The notes: a model not told the origin generated them from the letters alone. 64,000 nt of DNA from Accumulibacter sp. (GCF_036625195.1 NZ_JAZKUG010000001.1:1550001-1614000); one strand, 5' to 3'; shown: positions 33,020 to 41,531, counted from the stretch's first letter. Made by a program: numbers and translations.

Positions 33020-34239
33020 GCTGGACCACGCCGGCAGATCTACGCGCTCAGGTCCAACGCTTGTGGGATCGTGGCGACTTACTGCGGGCGGCGGTAACGG
33101 ACGCCGTTTCGTGGCCCCTGCACCTGAACCTGAAGGCCCCCAGCGCTGCGGACCTGTCCGATCGCTTCGAGGCCGTGCGTGACTGGGTACGCACCGTCGC
33201 CGATACCCCGAAGGTTCGGATCGAATGGCGGGATCGAAACCACCGCGTTCAAGGTACGCAGCGGCTTCCCGCGGCTGTCTGGCTCGACACTCTGCACGAT
33301 GCCTTGGCCTTCATCGGCAAGGCCCGTCAAGCGCAGCGATTCGAGGCCATGTGGCGGCAGACGGCAGCCATGCAGCCAGCGCTGCTGCCGTGGCTATCCC
33401 GGCGGGCGATTCGGGCTCTGGACTTGGCCGACCGCTGGGAGCGTCTTCTGGCCGTCGTCGCATGGCTGCAAGCACATCCTGGCCCGGGCGTGTACCTGCG
33501 CCAGGTCGACGTGCGCGGGGTGGACAGCAAGTTCATCGAGGCCCACAGAGGCGTGTTGGGCGAGTTGCTGGACCTGGCTCTGCCGCCAGGTGTCGTCGAG
33601 ACTGGAGCTATGGGCGTCGCGCAGTTCACTCGCCGATTCGGCTTCCTGGACAAGCCTGTCCGGATTCGGTTTCGTCTGCTCGACCCGGCCTTACCCAGCC
33701 TGCCTGGCTGCCATGCCTTGCCGGGTGTGCTGCCCGACATCACGCTGGACGTCACCAGTTTTGCGGCGCTGGTCTTGCCCGTCGCGCGAGTCTTCATCAC
33801 CGAGAACGAGACGAACTTCCTCGCCTTCCCGGAGGTGGCGGGAGCCATCGTCGTCTTCGGCGCTGGCTACGGTTGGGAGGCGCTGTCGCGCGCCGGGTGG
33901 CTGCATCGATGCCAGCTGTACTACTGGGGCGACATCGACACCCACGGATTCGCCATCCTCGACCAATTGCGTGGCTACTTCCCGCGCGCGGCGTCCTTCG
34001 TCATGGACCGGGAAACGCTGCTTGCCCATCGCTCACACTGGGGCGCGGAACCCGAGCCTGCACGCCACGACTTGTCGCGTCTCACGGACGAAGAGGCTAG
34101 CGTCTATGACGACCTCAGATTCGATCGCCACCAGCCCAGGCTGCGACTGGAGCAGGAGCGAGTGGGCTTTGGCTGGCTGTGCGATCGACTGGCGTGTCTC
34201 CCCACGGGCGCCCTCGTATCGCCGTCCCCTTGCTCATAA
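33016..34239 (+). CDS. jetD: Wadjet nuclease JetD (DUF3322/DUF2220, toprim-like)
   Basis: A 407-residue protein. The N-terminal half is DUF3322 (RIEWRDRNHRVQGTQRLPAA, VYLRQVDVRGVDSKFIEAHR), the C-terminal half DUF2220, a Toprim/topoisomerase VI-like domain. Metal-binding acids are visible as Glu263/Glu265 in VFITENETNFLAF and Asp306/Asp308 in LYYWGDIDTHGFAILDQLRG. JetD is the subunit that cuts the trapped circular DNA. Its ATG overlaps the jetC stop (ATGA). The C-terminus (EQERVGFGWLCDRLACLPTG) ends with a short Ser/Pro tail beyond the usual end, which may be a small drift but leaves the catalytic part whole. Confidence 0.94.
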   Translation: MSWTTPADLRAQVQRLWDRGDLLRAAVTDAVSWPLHLNLKAPSAADLSDRFEAVRDWVRTVADTPKVRIEWRDRNHRVQGTQRLPAAVWLDTLHDALAFIGKARQAQRFEAMWRQTAAMQPALLPWLSRRAIRALDLADRWERLLAVVAWLQAHPGPGVYLRQVDVRGVDSKFIEAHRGVLGELLDLALPPGVVETGAMGVAQFTRRFGFLDKPVRIRFRLLDPALPSLPGCHALPGVLPDITLDVTSFAALVLPVARVFITENETNFLAFPEVAGAIVVFGAGYGWEALSRAGWLHRCQLYYWGDIDTHGFAILDQLRGYFPRAASFVMDRETLLAHRSHWGAEPEPARHDLSRLTDEEASVYDDLRFDRHQPRLRLEQERVGFGWLCDRLACLPTGALVSPSPCS

Positions 34240-34389
34240 GCTGAGCAAGCGCAGCCCGCGCCACGCCGGATTGTCCGGCTGCCCATCGTCGCATCAGGCA
34301 TGGAGGCTCGCCGTACTTTTCCCGGCAACAAGAGCTGCACCTTCGCTAGAATTCGCGCTTCCGAACGTGACCAAGAGAGGAGACGCACG

Positions 34390-35013
34390 ATGAGTGATGA
34401 AAGCGAGACGTCCAACACCTTCGAGATGCTCTGTGGCCTGACGCTGGCCGTTCTGGCAGCAGTGCTGGCGATAAACGACCTCGGAGCCGGGAAGTACGGG
34501 GACGACGAAATCATCGCTCACAACCAGAAGGCGAACGCCTTCGACTGGTTTCAGGCAAAGGGAATCAAGCAGTCGCTGGTCGAAGGGCAGCGCGACATGC
34601 TGCGGATACTCCTCGAGTCGCGCGTGATTCCTCCCGAGAGCGAAGCCCGCATGGGCACCCTGATGGCGACGCTCGACAAGGACATCGCCCGCTACAAGCA
34701 GGAGCGCAAGGAGATCCTCCTCGGCTCGGCCGCCGTCGGGCAGGAGAACTGGGTACTTGAAGAGGACGGCAAGCTCGGCGCCGTCAAGGGCGCCCGCGAA
34801 TGGGAAGCGGAAGCCAAGATGCTGGGCGCCGCCGGCGACACCTTCGACATCGCCACCTTCTTTCTGCAGGTCTGCCTCGTCATGGGCGCGGTCAGCCTGA
34901 TTCTCAAGGGCAAGCGGATGCGCAACATTTTCTATGGCTTGATGGTGGTGCTCGGCGCCACGGGGGCCGTGTTCAGCGTCATGGCCTACACACAGGCCGG
35001 AGCTTTTGGCTGA
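34390..35013 (+). CDS. DUF4337-family membrane protein
   Basis: A 207-residue protein starting MSDESETSNTFEMLCGLTLA at ATG 34390, with GAGAGGAGA before it. One membrane helix at residues 11-31 and two at about 155-175 and 184-203 (MRNIFYGLMVVLGATGAVFS). The DEIIAHNQKANAFDWFQAKG and SLVEGQRDMLRI segments between them mark the DUF4337 family, whose role is unknown. A TAGAAT at 34347-34352 could be its -10. It is downstream of Wadjet in the same direction with a 150-base gap, so it is probably not part of that system. Confidence 0.82.
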   Translation: MSDESETSNTFEMLCGLTLAVLAAVLAINDLGAGKYGDDEIIAHNQKANAFDWFQAKGIKQSLVEGQRDMLRILLESRVIPPESEARMGTLMATLDKDIARYKQERKEILLGSAAVGQENWVLEEDGKLGAVKGAREWEAEAKMLGAAGDTFDIATFFLQVCLVMGAVSLILKGKRMRNIFYGLMVVLGATGAVFSVMAYTQAGAFG

Positions 35014-35119
35014 AGGGCACGGGCGTTCTCCCCTCTGACAGGGAGCGCAGCGTTCGGCAGGGACGCTGCAGCTGCTCTGCCGCCCCGGTCGCGGTGCCGA
35101 CGCCGGCGCTGGCAGGCGC

Positions 35120-35133
35120 TTGATCCACGTCAA
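35120..35133 (+). promoter_or_regulatory. FNR/DNR-type operator of nirJ
   Basis: TTGATCCACGTCAA, one mismatch from TTGAT-N4-ATCAA, the site of FNR and NO-sensing DNR/NNR regulators. A TCTAAT follows at 35156-35161, which places the box centre about 41.5 bases before the expected transcription start near 35168, the class II activation position. The downstream genes make heme d1 for denitrification, which is normally under this control. Confidence 0.7.
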
Positions 35134-35155
35134 CGCCAGCCGGCCGTCACTACTC

Positions 35156-35161
35156 TCTAAT
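35156..35161 (+). promoter_or_regulatory. -10 element of nirJ promoter
   Basis: TCTAAT, 22 bases after the FNR/DNR box; no separate -35 is needed because the box covers that region. The leader would be about 20 bases with GGGGA as the ribosome-binding site. Confidence 0.5.
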
Positions 35162-35188
35162 TGCGGGACTTGATCTGGGGACCACTGG

Positions 35189-36385
35189 ATGTTTCGCATC
35201 TCGCAATTCATGCAGGAGCTCTCGGCACCGCGACCGGCCGGGCCGAAGCACAACCCGCCAGCGCCAGTCGTCATCTGGAACCTCATTCGGCGCTGCAACC
35301 TGACCTGCAAGCACTGCTACTCGATTTCCACCGACAGGGATTTCCCCGGCGAACTGACAACCGAAGAAGTGTTTGCCGTGATGGATGACCTGCGGCGTTT
35401 TCGCGTGCCGGTGCTGATTCTCTCCGGCGGCGAGCCGCTGCTGCGACCCGACATCTTCGACATCGCACGCCACGCCAAGTCGCTCGGCTTCTACGTCGGC
35501 CTGTCTTCCAACGGCACCCTCATCGACTCCGCCAACATTGATCGCATCGCCGGCTGCGACTTCGATTACGTCGGCGTGTCGCTCGACGGAATCGGCGCGA
35601 CCCACGATCGTTTTCGGCAGATGAGCGGAGCCTACGAGGCCTCGCTCCACGGTATCCGCCTGTGCCGCGACCTCGGCCTGAAAATCGGCGTCCGCTTCAC
35701 GATGACCCAGGAGAACGCGCACGATCTGCCGCAGTTGCTGCGCCTGGTCGAGGAAGAGGGAATCGACCGCTTCTACTTCTCGCACCTCAACTACGCCGGT
35801 CGCGGCAACAAGAACCGCCGCCAGGACGCCCAGCACCAGCTGACGCGCTGGGCGATGGACCTGCTCTTCGAGACCTGCTGGCAGTACCAGGAACGCGGAC
35901 TGCGCAAGGAGTTCACCAGCGGCAACAACGATGCCGACGGCGTCTACTTCCTGCACTGGGTCCACAGGCGCTTCCCGGAAAGGGCAGCGAACATTCGTGC
36001 ACGGCTCGTGCAATGGGGGGGCAACTCGTCAGGGGTGAACGTCGCCAACATCGACAATCTGGGCAACGTGCATCCCGATACAATGTGGTGGCACTACAGC
36101 CTCGGCAATGTTCGCCAGCGCCCCTTCTCCGAAATCTGGATGGACCTCTCCGATCCGCTGTTGGCGGGCCTCAAGCGCTTCCCGCGCCAGGTCGGCGGGC
36201 GCTGCGGCGAATGCGTGCACTTCGACATCTGCAACGGCAACACGCGCGTCCGCGCCCAGCAGCTGACGGGCGACGCGTGGGCCGAGGATCCCGGCTGTTA
36301 TCTCGAGGACTCTGAGGTCGGCGTCGCCATGGATGCTGAGCGAGCGACCAGCAGCCGCACCGTCACCATCCGGAGGGCATCATGA
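35189..36385 (+). CDS. nirJ: heme d1 biosynthesis radical SAM protein NirJ
   Basis: A 398-residue radical SAM enzyme that removes propionate side chains from 12,18-didecarboxysiroheme to form the keto groups of heme d1, the cofactor of cd1 nitrite reductase. The cluster motif CNLTCKHCY is at residues 35-43, the GGEPLLRPD loop near 81-90, and the C-terminal SPASM-like region carries GGRCGECVHFDICNGNTRVR with its cysteines. YAGRGNKNRRQDAQHQLT and DTMWWHYSLGNVRQRPFSEI are NirJ-type segments. It overlaps nirN by four bases. The nitrite reductase nirS is not in the window. Confidence 0.94.
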   Translation: MFRISQFMQELSAPRPAGPKHNPPAPVVIWNLIRRCNLTCKHCYSISTDRDFPGELTTEEVFAVMDDLRRFRVPVLILSGGEPLLRPDIFDIARHAKSLGFYVGLSSNGTLIDSANIDRIAGCDFDYVGVSLDGIGATHDRFRQMSGAYEASLHGIRLCRDLGLKIGVRFTMTQENAHDLPQLLRLVEEEGIDRFYFSHLNYAGRGNKNRRQDAQHQLTRWAMDLLFETCWQYQERGLRKEFTSGNNDADGVYFLHWVHRRFPERAANIRARLVQWGGNSSGVNVANIDNLGNVHPDTMWWHYSLGNVRQRPFSEIWMDLSDPLLAGLKRFPRQVGGRCGECVHFDICNGNTRVRAQQLTGDAWAEDPGCYLEDSEVGVAMDAERATSSRTVTIRRAS

Positions 36386-37971
36386 GCTTGCTGCACCGCC
36401 TTTTCCGGCGATGCCTCATCGCCGCTCTCGTCACTATCGCCGGCACCGCCGCCGCTGGCGACGTACGCACACGCTATCAGGAGCACTGCGCCGCCTGCCA
36501 CGGCGAGACGCGCCTGGGTGGCGTCGGCCCGGCGCTGTTGCCGGAAAACCTGGAGCGCCTGCGCAAACCGGAAGCGCTCAACGTCATCCGCGACGGGCGG
36601 GTGGCGACGCAGATGCCGGGTTTTGCCGACAAACTGAACGCCGACGAACTGCAGCAGCTGGCGGAGTGGATCTACACACCCGTCGTTCCGACCCCAGTCT
36701 GGGGGGAGAAGGAGATCCGCGGCTCGCATGTGGTCGACGCGGCCGCTGCCCGCCTGCCGGCGCGACCGGGCCGTGGGCTCAAGGGCGCAGATCCATTGAA
36801 CCTCTTCATCGTCGTCGAGACCGGCGACCATCACATCTCGGTGCTCGACGGCGACAAACTGGAACGTCTGCACCGCTTCCCGAGTCGTTACGCCCTGCAC
36901 GGCGGGCCGAAGTTCTCGCCGGATGGCCGCTTCGTCTACTTCGCTTCGCGCGATGGCTGGATCAGCAAGTTCGACCTCTACAACCTCGTCGTCGTCGCCG
37001 AGGTGCGGGCAGGGCTCAATACACGCAATGCAGCGGTCTCCAGCGATGGCAAGTGGGTCCTCGTCGCCAACTACCTGCCGCACAGTCTGGTCGTCCTCGA
37101 CGCAGCCGATCTCTCTCTGGCAAGGATCATTCCGACCTGGAACGCCGCCGGAGACAAGACCTCGCGCGTTTCGGCAGTCTATGATGCGGCACCGCGCAAG
37201 AGCTTCGTCGTTGCGCTGAAGGACGTTCCCGAGGCCTGGGAACTGAGTTACGATCCCGCAGCCGAGCCAGTCGCCGAAGGTTTGGTGCATGATTTCCAGT
37301 ACAAGGAGGGCGCGTTCAAACCGGGCATGTTCCACCCCCGGCGGACGCTACTCACCGACTACCTCGACGATTTCTTCTTCACCCAGAGCTATGACGAGAT
37401 TCTCGGTTCATCGCGTTCGGCGACCAAGGGGCAGGTGATCTTCCTCGATGGTCGAAAGAAGGTCGCCGAACTCGATCTGCCGGGAATGCCGCACCTGGGA
37501 TCGGGCATCACCTGGAAGTGGAAAGACCCGGCAGGCCGCGAGCGGACGGTCATGGCCTCGCCCAACCTCAATGCCGGACTGGTGACCGTCATCGACCTCG
37601 AGACATACGAGACCGTGAAGCAGATCCCGACCCTGGGCCCCGGCTTCTTCCTGCGCAGTCACGAGAACTCGCGCTACGCCTTCACCGATTCGATGATGAG
37701 CAAGGAAAACCGGAACGTCCTGCAGGTGATCGACAAGCAGAGCCTCGAGGTCGTGGCCCAGATCCGGGCCGAACCCGGGCAGACGCTGGCACACGTCGAA
37801 TTCACCCGCGATGGCCGTTACGCTCTGGCCAGCCTTTGGGAGATGGAGGGTGCGCTGTTGGTAATCGACGCCAGCAACCTGCGCGAAGTCAAGCGCATAC
37901 CGGCAAGGAAACCGGTTGGAAAGTACAACGTGTGGAATAAAATAAGCAGGTCCGAGGGGACAAGCCATTGA
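36382..37971 (+). CDS. nirN: dihydro-heme d1 dehydrogenase NirN (cytochrome c-d1 protein)
   Basis: A 529-residue periplasmic protein: signal peptide residues 1-25 (LIAALVTIAGTAAAG), a cytochrome c domain with the heme motif CAACH at about residues 36-40, and an eight-bladed propeller of the heme d1 type (HHISVLDGDKLERLHRFPSR, NAAVSSDGKWVLVANYLPHS, LTDYLDDFFFTQSYDEILGS). The ending KPVGKYNVWNKISRSEGTSH is typical of NirN. In pseudomonads NirN performs the last oxidation of the d1 macrocycle and hands it on to nitrite reductase. NirS is the alternative, but the partner nirJ and the ending favour NirN. Confidence 0.88.
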   Translation: MSLLHRLFRRCLIAALVTIAGTAAAGDVRTRYQEHCAACHGETRLGGVGPALLPENLERLRKPEALNVIRDGRVATQMPGFADKLNADELQQLAEWIYTPVVPTPVWGEKEIRGSHVVDAAAARLPARPGRGLKGADPLNLFIVVETGDHHISVLDGDKLERLHRFPSRYALHGGPKFSPDGRFVYFASRDGWISKFDLYNLVVVAEVRAGLNTRNAAVSSDGKWVLVANYLPHSLVVLDAADLSLARIIPTWNAAGDKTSRVSAVYDAAPRKSFVVALKDVPEAWELSYDPAAEPVAEGLVHDFQYKEGAFKPGMFHPRRTLLTDYLDDFFFTQSYDEILGSSRSATKGQVIFLDGRKKVAELDLPGMPHLGSGITWKWKDPAGRERTVMASPNLNAGLVTVIDLETYETVKQIPTLGPGFFLRSHENSRYAFTDSMMSKENRNVLQVIDKQSLEVVAQIRAEPGQTLAHVEFTRDGRYALASLWEMEGALLVIDASNLREVKRIPARKPVGKYNVWNKISRSEGTSH

Positions 37972-38089
37972 ACCATCGTTCCGCGGAGACAGCGTGCGCG
38001 GGAACTTGACGTGGCCAGGAATCGGCGGGCGTCGGCGAGCGGCGCCCGCGGCATCCCGCTCCTGACAAAACCCGAATGAGGACCAACCA

Positions 38090-38461
38090 TTGAACAGCGA
38101 ATGCTGCCGAAGACCTCGTTTCTGGCCAATCGCCTGCCTCAGCGTCGCGCTCGCCTGGCCCGCTTCCGGGGTCCCGGCAGTACCCAAAGCGGCCGAACAC
38201 GAGAACGACGAGGTGAGCTTCGGAACTGCCGTCGGAGCGCCACCGAAAGCAGGCGCGAAGACCCCGGCCAAACCGGCAGCCGCCGAACAACCGGCGAGGA
38301 CGGCCGCCGGCAAGCCGAAACCCGCTGGCGATCGATCACCACGGGCAGCTGGGGCAGGAAAGACCGGAAAGGTCACGACCGACCAGCCGGCGATGGCAGC
38401 TAAACCCCGTCCGGCGACGAAAGAGCAGGACAAGGTTCGCAGCAAGGCGGTGAAGAGGTGA
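38090..38461 (+). CDS. hypothetical secreted Ala/Lys/Pro-rich protein
   Basis: A 123-residue frame from TTG 38090, with GAGGA at fair spacing. It has a signal-like start (WPIACLSVALAWPASGVPAV) and then a low-complexity chain of Lys, Pro and Ala (GAPPKAGAKTPAKPAAAEQP and similar). Such basic, disordered proteins show no family. The composition is normal for a GC-rich genome frame, so chance is possible, yet the signal peptide and position in a co-directional row of genes favour a real gene. Confidence 0.5.
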   Translation: MNSECCRRPRFWPIACLSVALAWPASGVPAVPKAAEHENDEVSFGTAVGAPPKAGAKTPAKPAAAEQPARTAAGKPKPAGDRSPRAAGAGKTGKVTTDQPAMAAKPRPATKEQDKVRSKAVKR

Positions 38462-38540
38462 CGAGCGGCGGTGGCGAGGAGAACATTGCGGGCGCTGCGG
38501 GCGGAGCTGCCGCAGCGGCGGATCGGTGAGGATCTGGGAG

Positions 38541-38987
38541 ATGTGGATACGCAGCATGCTTTGCGCCGGCGCCTTCGCCGTGCCGCTCCTGACCTCGCCG
38601 GCACTGGCACAGATGCCGCGTATCGAAATGAGCGCAGGTATGTACCGGATCGAGGCCGAGGTTGCCGCCAACGATGCGACACGCATGCAAGGACTGATGA
38701 ATCGTCGCAGCCTGCCCGCTGGTCAGGGCATGCTGTTCGTCTTTCGCCAGCCAGAGCGCCACTGCATGTGGATGCGCAACACCTACGTGCCCTTGTCGGT
38801 GGCCTTTCTCGACCGGGATGGCCACATCCTGAACATCGAGGACATGCAACCGGAGAGCGAGACCAACCATTGCGCCGCCAAGGCAGCAAGCTTCGCCCTC
38901 GAAATGAACCTCGGCTGGTTTGCTGACAAGGGGATCAGGCCGGGAACCCGTATCGCCGGCATCGAGAAGTCGCCGGCACCACGCTAG
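38541..38987 (+). CDS. DUF192 family secreted protein
   Basis: A 148-residue protein from ATG 38541 (a GTG at 38526 is the alternative). Signal peptide at residues 1-24 (MLCAGAFAVPLLTSPALAQ), then a DUF192 domain: EVAANDATRMQGLMNRRSLP, GQGMLFVFRQPERHCMWMRN, TYVPLSVAFLDRDGHILNIE and GWFADKGIRPGTRI. DUF192 proteins are small beta-barrels of unknown function, commonly periplasmic or lipid-anchored. It stands between the nir genes and ubiC. Confidence 0.9.
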   Translation: MWIRSMLCAGAFAVPLLTSPALAQMPRIEMSAGMYRIEAEVAANDATRMQGLMNRRSLPAGQGMLFVFRQPERHCMWMRNTYVPLSVAFLDRDGHILNIEDMQPESETNHCAAKAASFALEMNLGWFADKGIRPGTRIAGIEKSPAPR

Positions 38988-39126
38988 TCGACGGCGCCAT
39001 GATGAGCATGCGTCGAGCAGCCTCAATGGCCCCGGCAACGCCCGCCACTCCCCTCCGGGTACGGCGGGCAGATTCCGCCGCACCTGGCTCGACAGAGCGC
39101 CGCACCTACCGGCTGCACCCCGGCGA

Positions 39127-39732
39127 ATGAGTGCGGCAGGCGGGCCGCAATGGCGAGACCGTATCACGCGCACAGGCGACAGCGCGCCGTTCCTGCCCTG
39201 GCTGCGTGACCGCGGTTCGCTGACGGAACGCATCCAGTCACGCGGGCGTTTCGCCGTGCGCCTCCTGCGCCAGCAGCGATGCCGACCGACCGCCGATGAG
39301 GCGCAGACGCTCGGACTGCCGCCCGCCGTGCTGGCCTGGGTCCGCGAGGTGGCACTGAGCTGCGACGGCCGCATCGTCGTCTTTGCGCATACCGTCCTGC
39401 CCTGCCAGCCGCGCGGTCCACTGACCCGCTGGCTGGCCCGGCTTGGCGAGCGTTCGCTCGGCGCGTTGCTGTTTGCCCATGCCGGCTTCAGTCGCGGCCC
39501 GATGAAATTCCGGCGGCTCGACCGCCGGCACGTGCTGTTCGTTCCGGCCGTGCAGGCACTCGAGTTTCCTGGGGTGGGCCCGCAAACGCTCTGGGCACGC
39601 CGTTCGCAGTTCGGTTTCGGCACACAGTCGGTGCTGGTGACCGAGGTCTTTTCGCCGACGTTGCTGCAGACAACACCGCAGCTGGCGGCGCCTGGCGGCG
39701 GCGTCAGCGCTCGCCCTGCCAGTCTGACCTGA
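39127..39732 (+). CDS. ubiC: chorismate--pyruvate lyase
   Basis: A 201-residue protein matching UbiC, which makes 4-hydroxybenzoate from chorismate, the first step of ubiquinone synthesis. Segments are PFLPWLRDRGSLTERIQSRG, VREVALSCDGRIVVFAHTVL and the C-terminal DRRHVLFVPAVQALEFPGVG-like part followed by LWARRSQFGFGTQSVLVTEV-F. The start at ATG 39127 begins the homology; the frame upstream to 38920 is Arg-rich and has none. It lies 13 bases before gpsA and probably shares its transcript. Confidence 0.9.
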   Translation: MSAAGGPQWRDRITRTGDSAPFLPWLRDRGSLTERIQSRGRFAVRLLRQQRCRPTADEAQTLGLPPAVLAWVREVALSCDGRIVVFAHTVLPCQPRGPLTRWLARLGERSLGALLFAHAGFSRGPMKFRRLDRRHVLFVPAVQALEFPGVGPQTLWARRSQFGFGTQSVLVTEVFSPTLLQTTPQLAAPGGGVSARPASLT

Positions 39733-39745
39733 AGGAGGAAGCGCC

Positions 39746-40732
39746 ATGCAGATCACCGTTCTCGGAGCAGGTGCCTGGGGTACCGCTCTCGCCATAGCTC
39801 TTGCCGATGCGCATTCGATCATCCTGTGGGCGCGCGATGCCGAGCAGGTTCGTCGCCTGCAGAGCGAGCGCGAGAACACGCGCTATCTGCCGGGTCATCG
39901 CTTCCCGCCAGCACTGACTGCCACGGCCGACGTCGGCGCAGCGACGCGCCATGCCGACCTGATCCTGGTCGCAGCGCCTCTTGCCGGTTTGCGCAGCACG
40001 CTGCAGCACCTGCGGGACAGCGAGAGCGCAACGCCCTTCCTGTGGGTCTGCAAGGGTCTCGAACGGGACACCGGACTGCTGCCGCATCAGGTCGTCCAGG
40101 AAGTCCTGGGCGAGCGTCTGTGCGGCACACTGACCGGGCCGAGCTTTGCCGAGGAACTGGCCCGCGGGCTCCCGACCGTGGTCACCATTGCCTCGACCGA
40201 CGCCGACTTCGCGCTCTTCTGCGCCGCTCATCTACGCCGGCCGCGCCTGCGCATCTATGCCGGCGACGACGTCATCGGCGCGGAGGTCGGCGGAGCAGTG
40301 AAGAACGTGATGGCGATCGCCACCGGCGTCTGCGATGGCCTCGGGCTGGGAATGAACGCGCGCGCCGCGCTCCTCACCCGTGGTCTGCACGAGATCACCC
40401 GCTTCGGCAGGGCTCTGGGCGGCCGGCCCGAAACGTTCATGGGCCTTTCGGGAATGGGCGACCTGATCCTGACCTGCACCGGCGACCTCTCGCGCAATCG
40501 ACGCGTCGGGCTGATGCTCGCCGCGGGCAAGCCACTCGATCAGATCACCGAGCAACTCGGGCAAGTCGCCGAAGGCGTTCCCGCAGCACGCGAAGTGCAG
40601 CGCCGCGCGGCAACGCTCGGAGTCCGCATGCCGATCACCGACTGGGTGTGCACCCTGCTCGACGGCAGCATCAGCCCAATCGAAGGGGTCGCGGCGCTGA
40701 TGCAGCGCGACATCGTCTTCGAGGACGCCTAG
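39746..40732 (+). CDS. gpsA: glycerol-3-phosphate dehydrogenase [NAD(P)+]
   Basis: A 328-residue GpsA that makes sn-glycerol 3-phosphate for phospholipids. N-terminal nucleotide motif LGAGAWGTALAIALA, WVCKGLERDTGLLPHQVVQE, TGPSFAEELARGLPT, the catalytic lysine in EVGGAVKNVMAIATGVCDGL and GLSGMGDLILTCTGDLSRNR are all present. A GGAGGAAG ribosome-binding site precedes ATG 39746. Normal length. Confidence 0.97.
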   Translation: MQITVLGAGAWGTALAIALADAHSIILWARDAEQVRRLQSERENTRYLPGHRFPPALTATADVGAATRHADLILVAAPLAGLRSTLQHLRDSESATPFLWVCKGLERDTGLLPHQVVQEVLGERLCGTLTGPSFAEELARGLPTVVTIASTDADFALFCAAHLRRPRLRIYAGDDVIGAEVGGAVKNVMAIATGVCDGLGLGMNARAALLTRGLHEITRFGRALGGRPETFMGLSGMGDLILTCTGDLSRNRRVGLMLAAGKPLDQITEQLGQVAEGVPAAREVQRRAATLGVRMPITDWVCTLLDGSISPIEGVAALMQRDIVFEDA

Positions 40733-40753
40733 CAGGCTCCCGTTCCGTGCCGC

Positions 40754-41230
40754 TCAACCGGCACCGCGGTAGCCGATCTGTCGCCAGGCCTCATAAACGG
40801 TGATGGCAACCGCGTTCGACAGGTTGATGCTGCGGTTATGGGCAACCATCGGCAGCCGCAGGCGTTGATCTGCCGCGAACTCGGCGAGGATGCCGGCCGG
40901 CAGGCCGCTCGTCTCACAGCCGAAAACGAGTACGTCGCCGGCGCGGAAACCGGCGGTGGCAAAATGCGGGCGACCCCTGGTGGTCAGCGCAAAGCGCTGC
41001 GCGCCCGGTGAAAGCTCTGCCAGCCGCGCGCTGCAACTCGCCCAGTCGGCATGCACGCAGACCGCGGTGAGTTCGGCATAGTCCATGCCAGCGCGCCGCA
41101 ACCGGTACTCGCTGAGCTCGAAGCCAAGTGGCTGTACCAGATGCAGCCGTGCACCGGCGTTGGCGCAGAGTCGGATGACGTTACCGGTATTCGGCGGGAT
41201 CTCGGGGTGAACCAGGACGACCTCGAACAC
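40754..41230 (-). CDS. trmL: tRNA (cytidine(34)-2'-O)-methyltransferase
   Basis: A 158-residue SPOUT methyltransferase that 2'-O-methylates the wobble base of tRNA-Leu. N-terminal VLVHPEIPPNTGNVIRLCAN, central VLVFGCETSGLPAGIL and the C-terminal RLPMVAHNRSINLSNAVAIT and VYEAWRQIGY form the knotted SAM site as in TrmL. Convergent with gpsA, with only 21 bases between the two stops. Confidence 0.95.
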   Translation of the reverse strand: MFEVVLVHPEIPPNTGNVIRLCANAGARLHLVQPLGFELSEYRLRRAGMDYAELTAVCVHADWASCSARLAELSPGAQRFALTTRGRPHFATAGFRAGDVLVFGCETSGLPAGILAEFAADQRLRLPMVAHNRSINLSNAVAITVYEAWRQIGYRGAG

Positions 41231-41252
41231 AGCCGATCGACCCGTTGCCCAC

Positions 41253-41531
41253 CTACTGTGTCAGGCCCGAAGTATTGATCAGGTCCGATGCCGGTGGCGG
41301 CGCCTGGACCTTGATCACACCGTCGGCGATCAACTTGCGGACGATCTGTTCCTGCAGTCCGAAAGAACGTACGAAGCCCTCCAGCGGCATGACCACCTGC
41401 TGCGTCGGGGTCAGGTGAACTTCCTGCTTTCCTTCGGCGTTGGTCGTCGGCGTCGCAGTGCCGAAATCGATCCGGATCAGCGGCCCGGTGATGGCGATAT
41501 TGAGGATTCCGTCGGCAAAACTGGTCTGCAT
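41253..41531 (-). CDS. small conserved-looking hypothetical protein
   Basis: A 92-residue protein starting MQTSFADGILNIAITGPLIR, then IDFGTATPTTNAEGKQEVHL and TPTQQVVMPLEGFVRSFGLQ-EQIVRKLI. It reads as a beta-strand rich N-terminus followed by one helix; no signal peptide. GAAGGGAAGAACATGCAG on the minus strand gives a good ribosome-binding site. I do not recognise the family. It is 22 bases upstream of trmL in the same direction and may be co-transcribed. Confidence 0.7.
   Translation of the reverse strand: MQTSFADGILNIAITGPLIRIDFGTATPTTNAEGKQEVHLTPTQQVVMPLEGFVRSFGLQEQIVRKLIADGVIKVQAPPPASDLINTSGLTQ

Noticed and set aside
24667..34239. BREX, DISARM or Zorya
   Set aside because: No PglZ, BrxC, DrmA/B or MotAB-like genes; the helicase belongs with Mod and the SMC-like ATPase with Jet genes.
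29609..34239. MukBEF/MksBEF condensin
   Set aside because: JetD-type DUF3322/DUF2220 with Toprim acids and the DUF3375/DUF4194 pair point to Wadjet.
34240..34389. DUF4337 gene as a fifth Wadjet gene
   Set aside because: A 150-base gap with a possible promoter of its own, and no known link of DUF4337 to Jet proteins.
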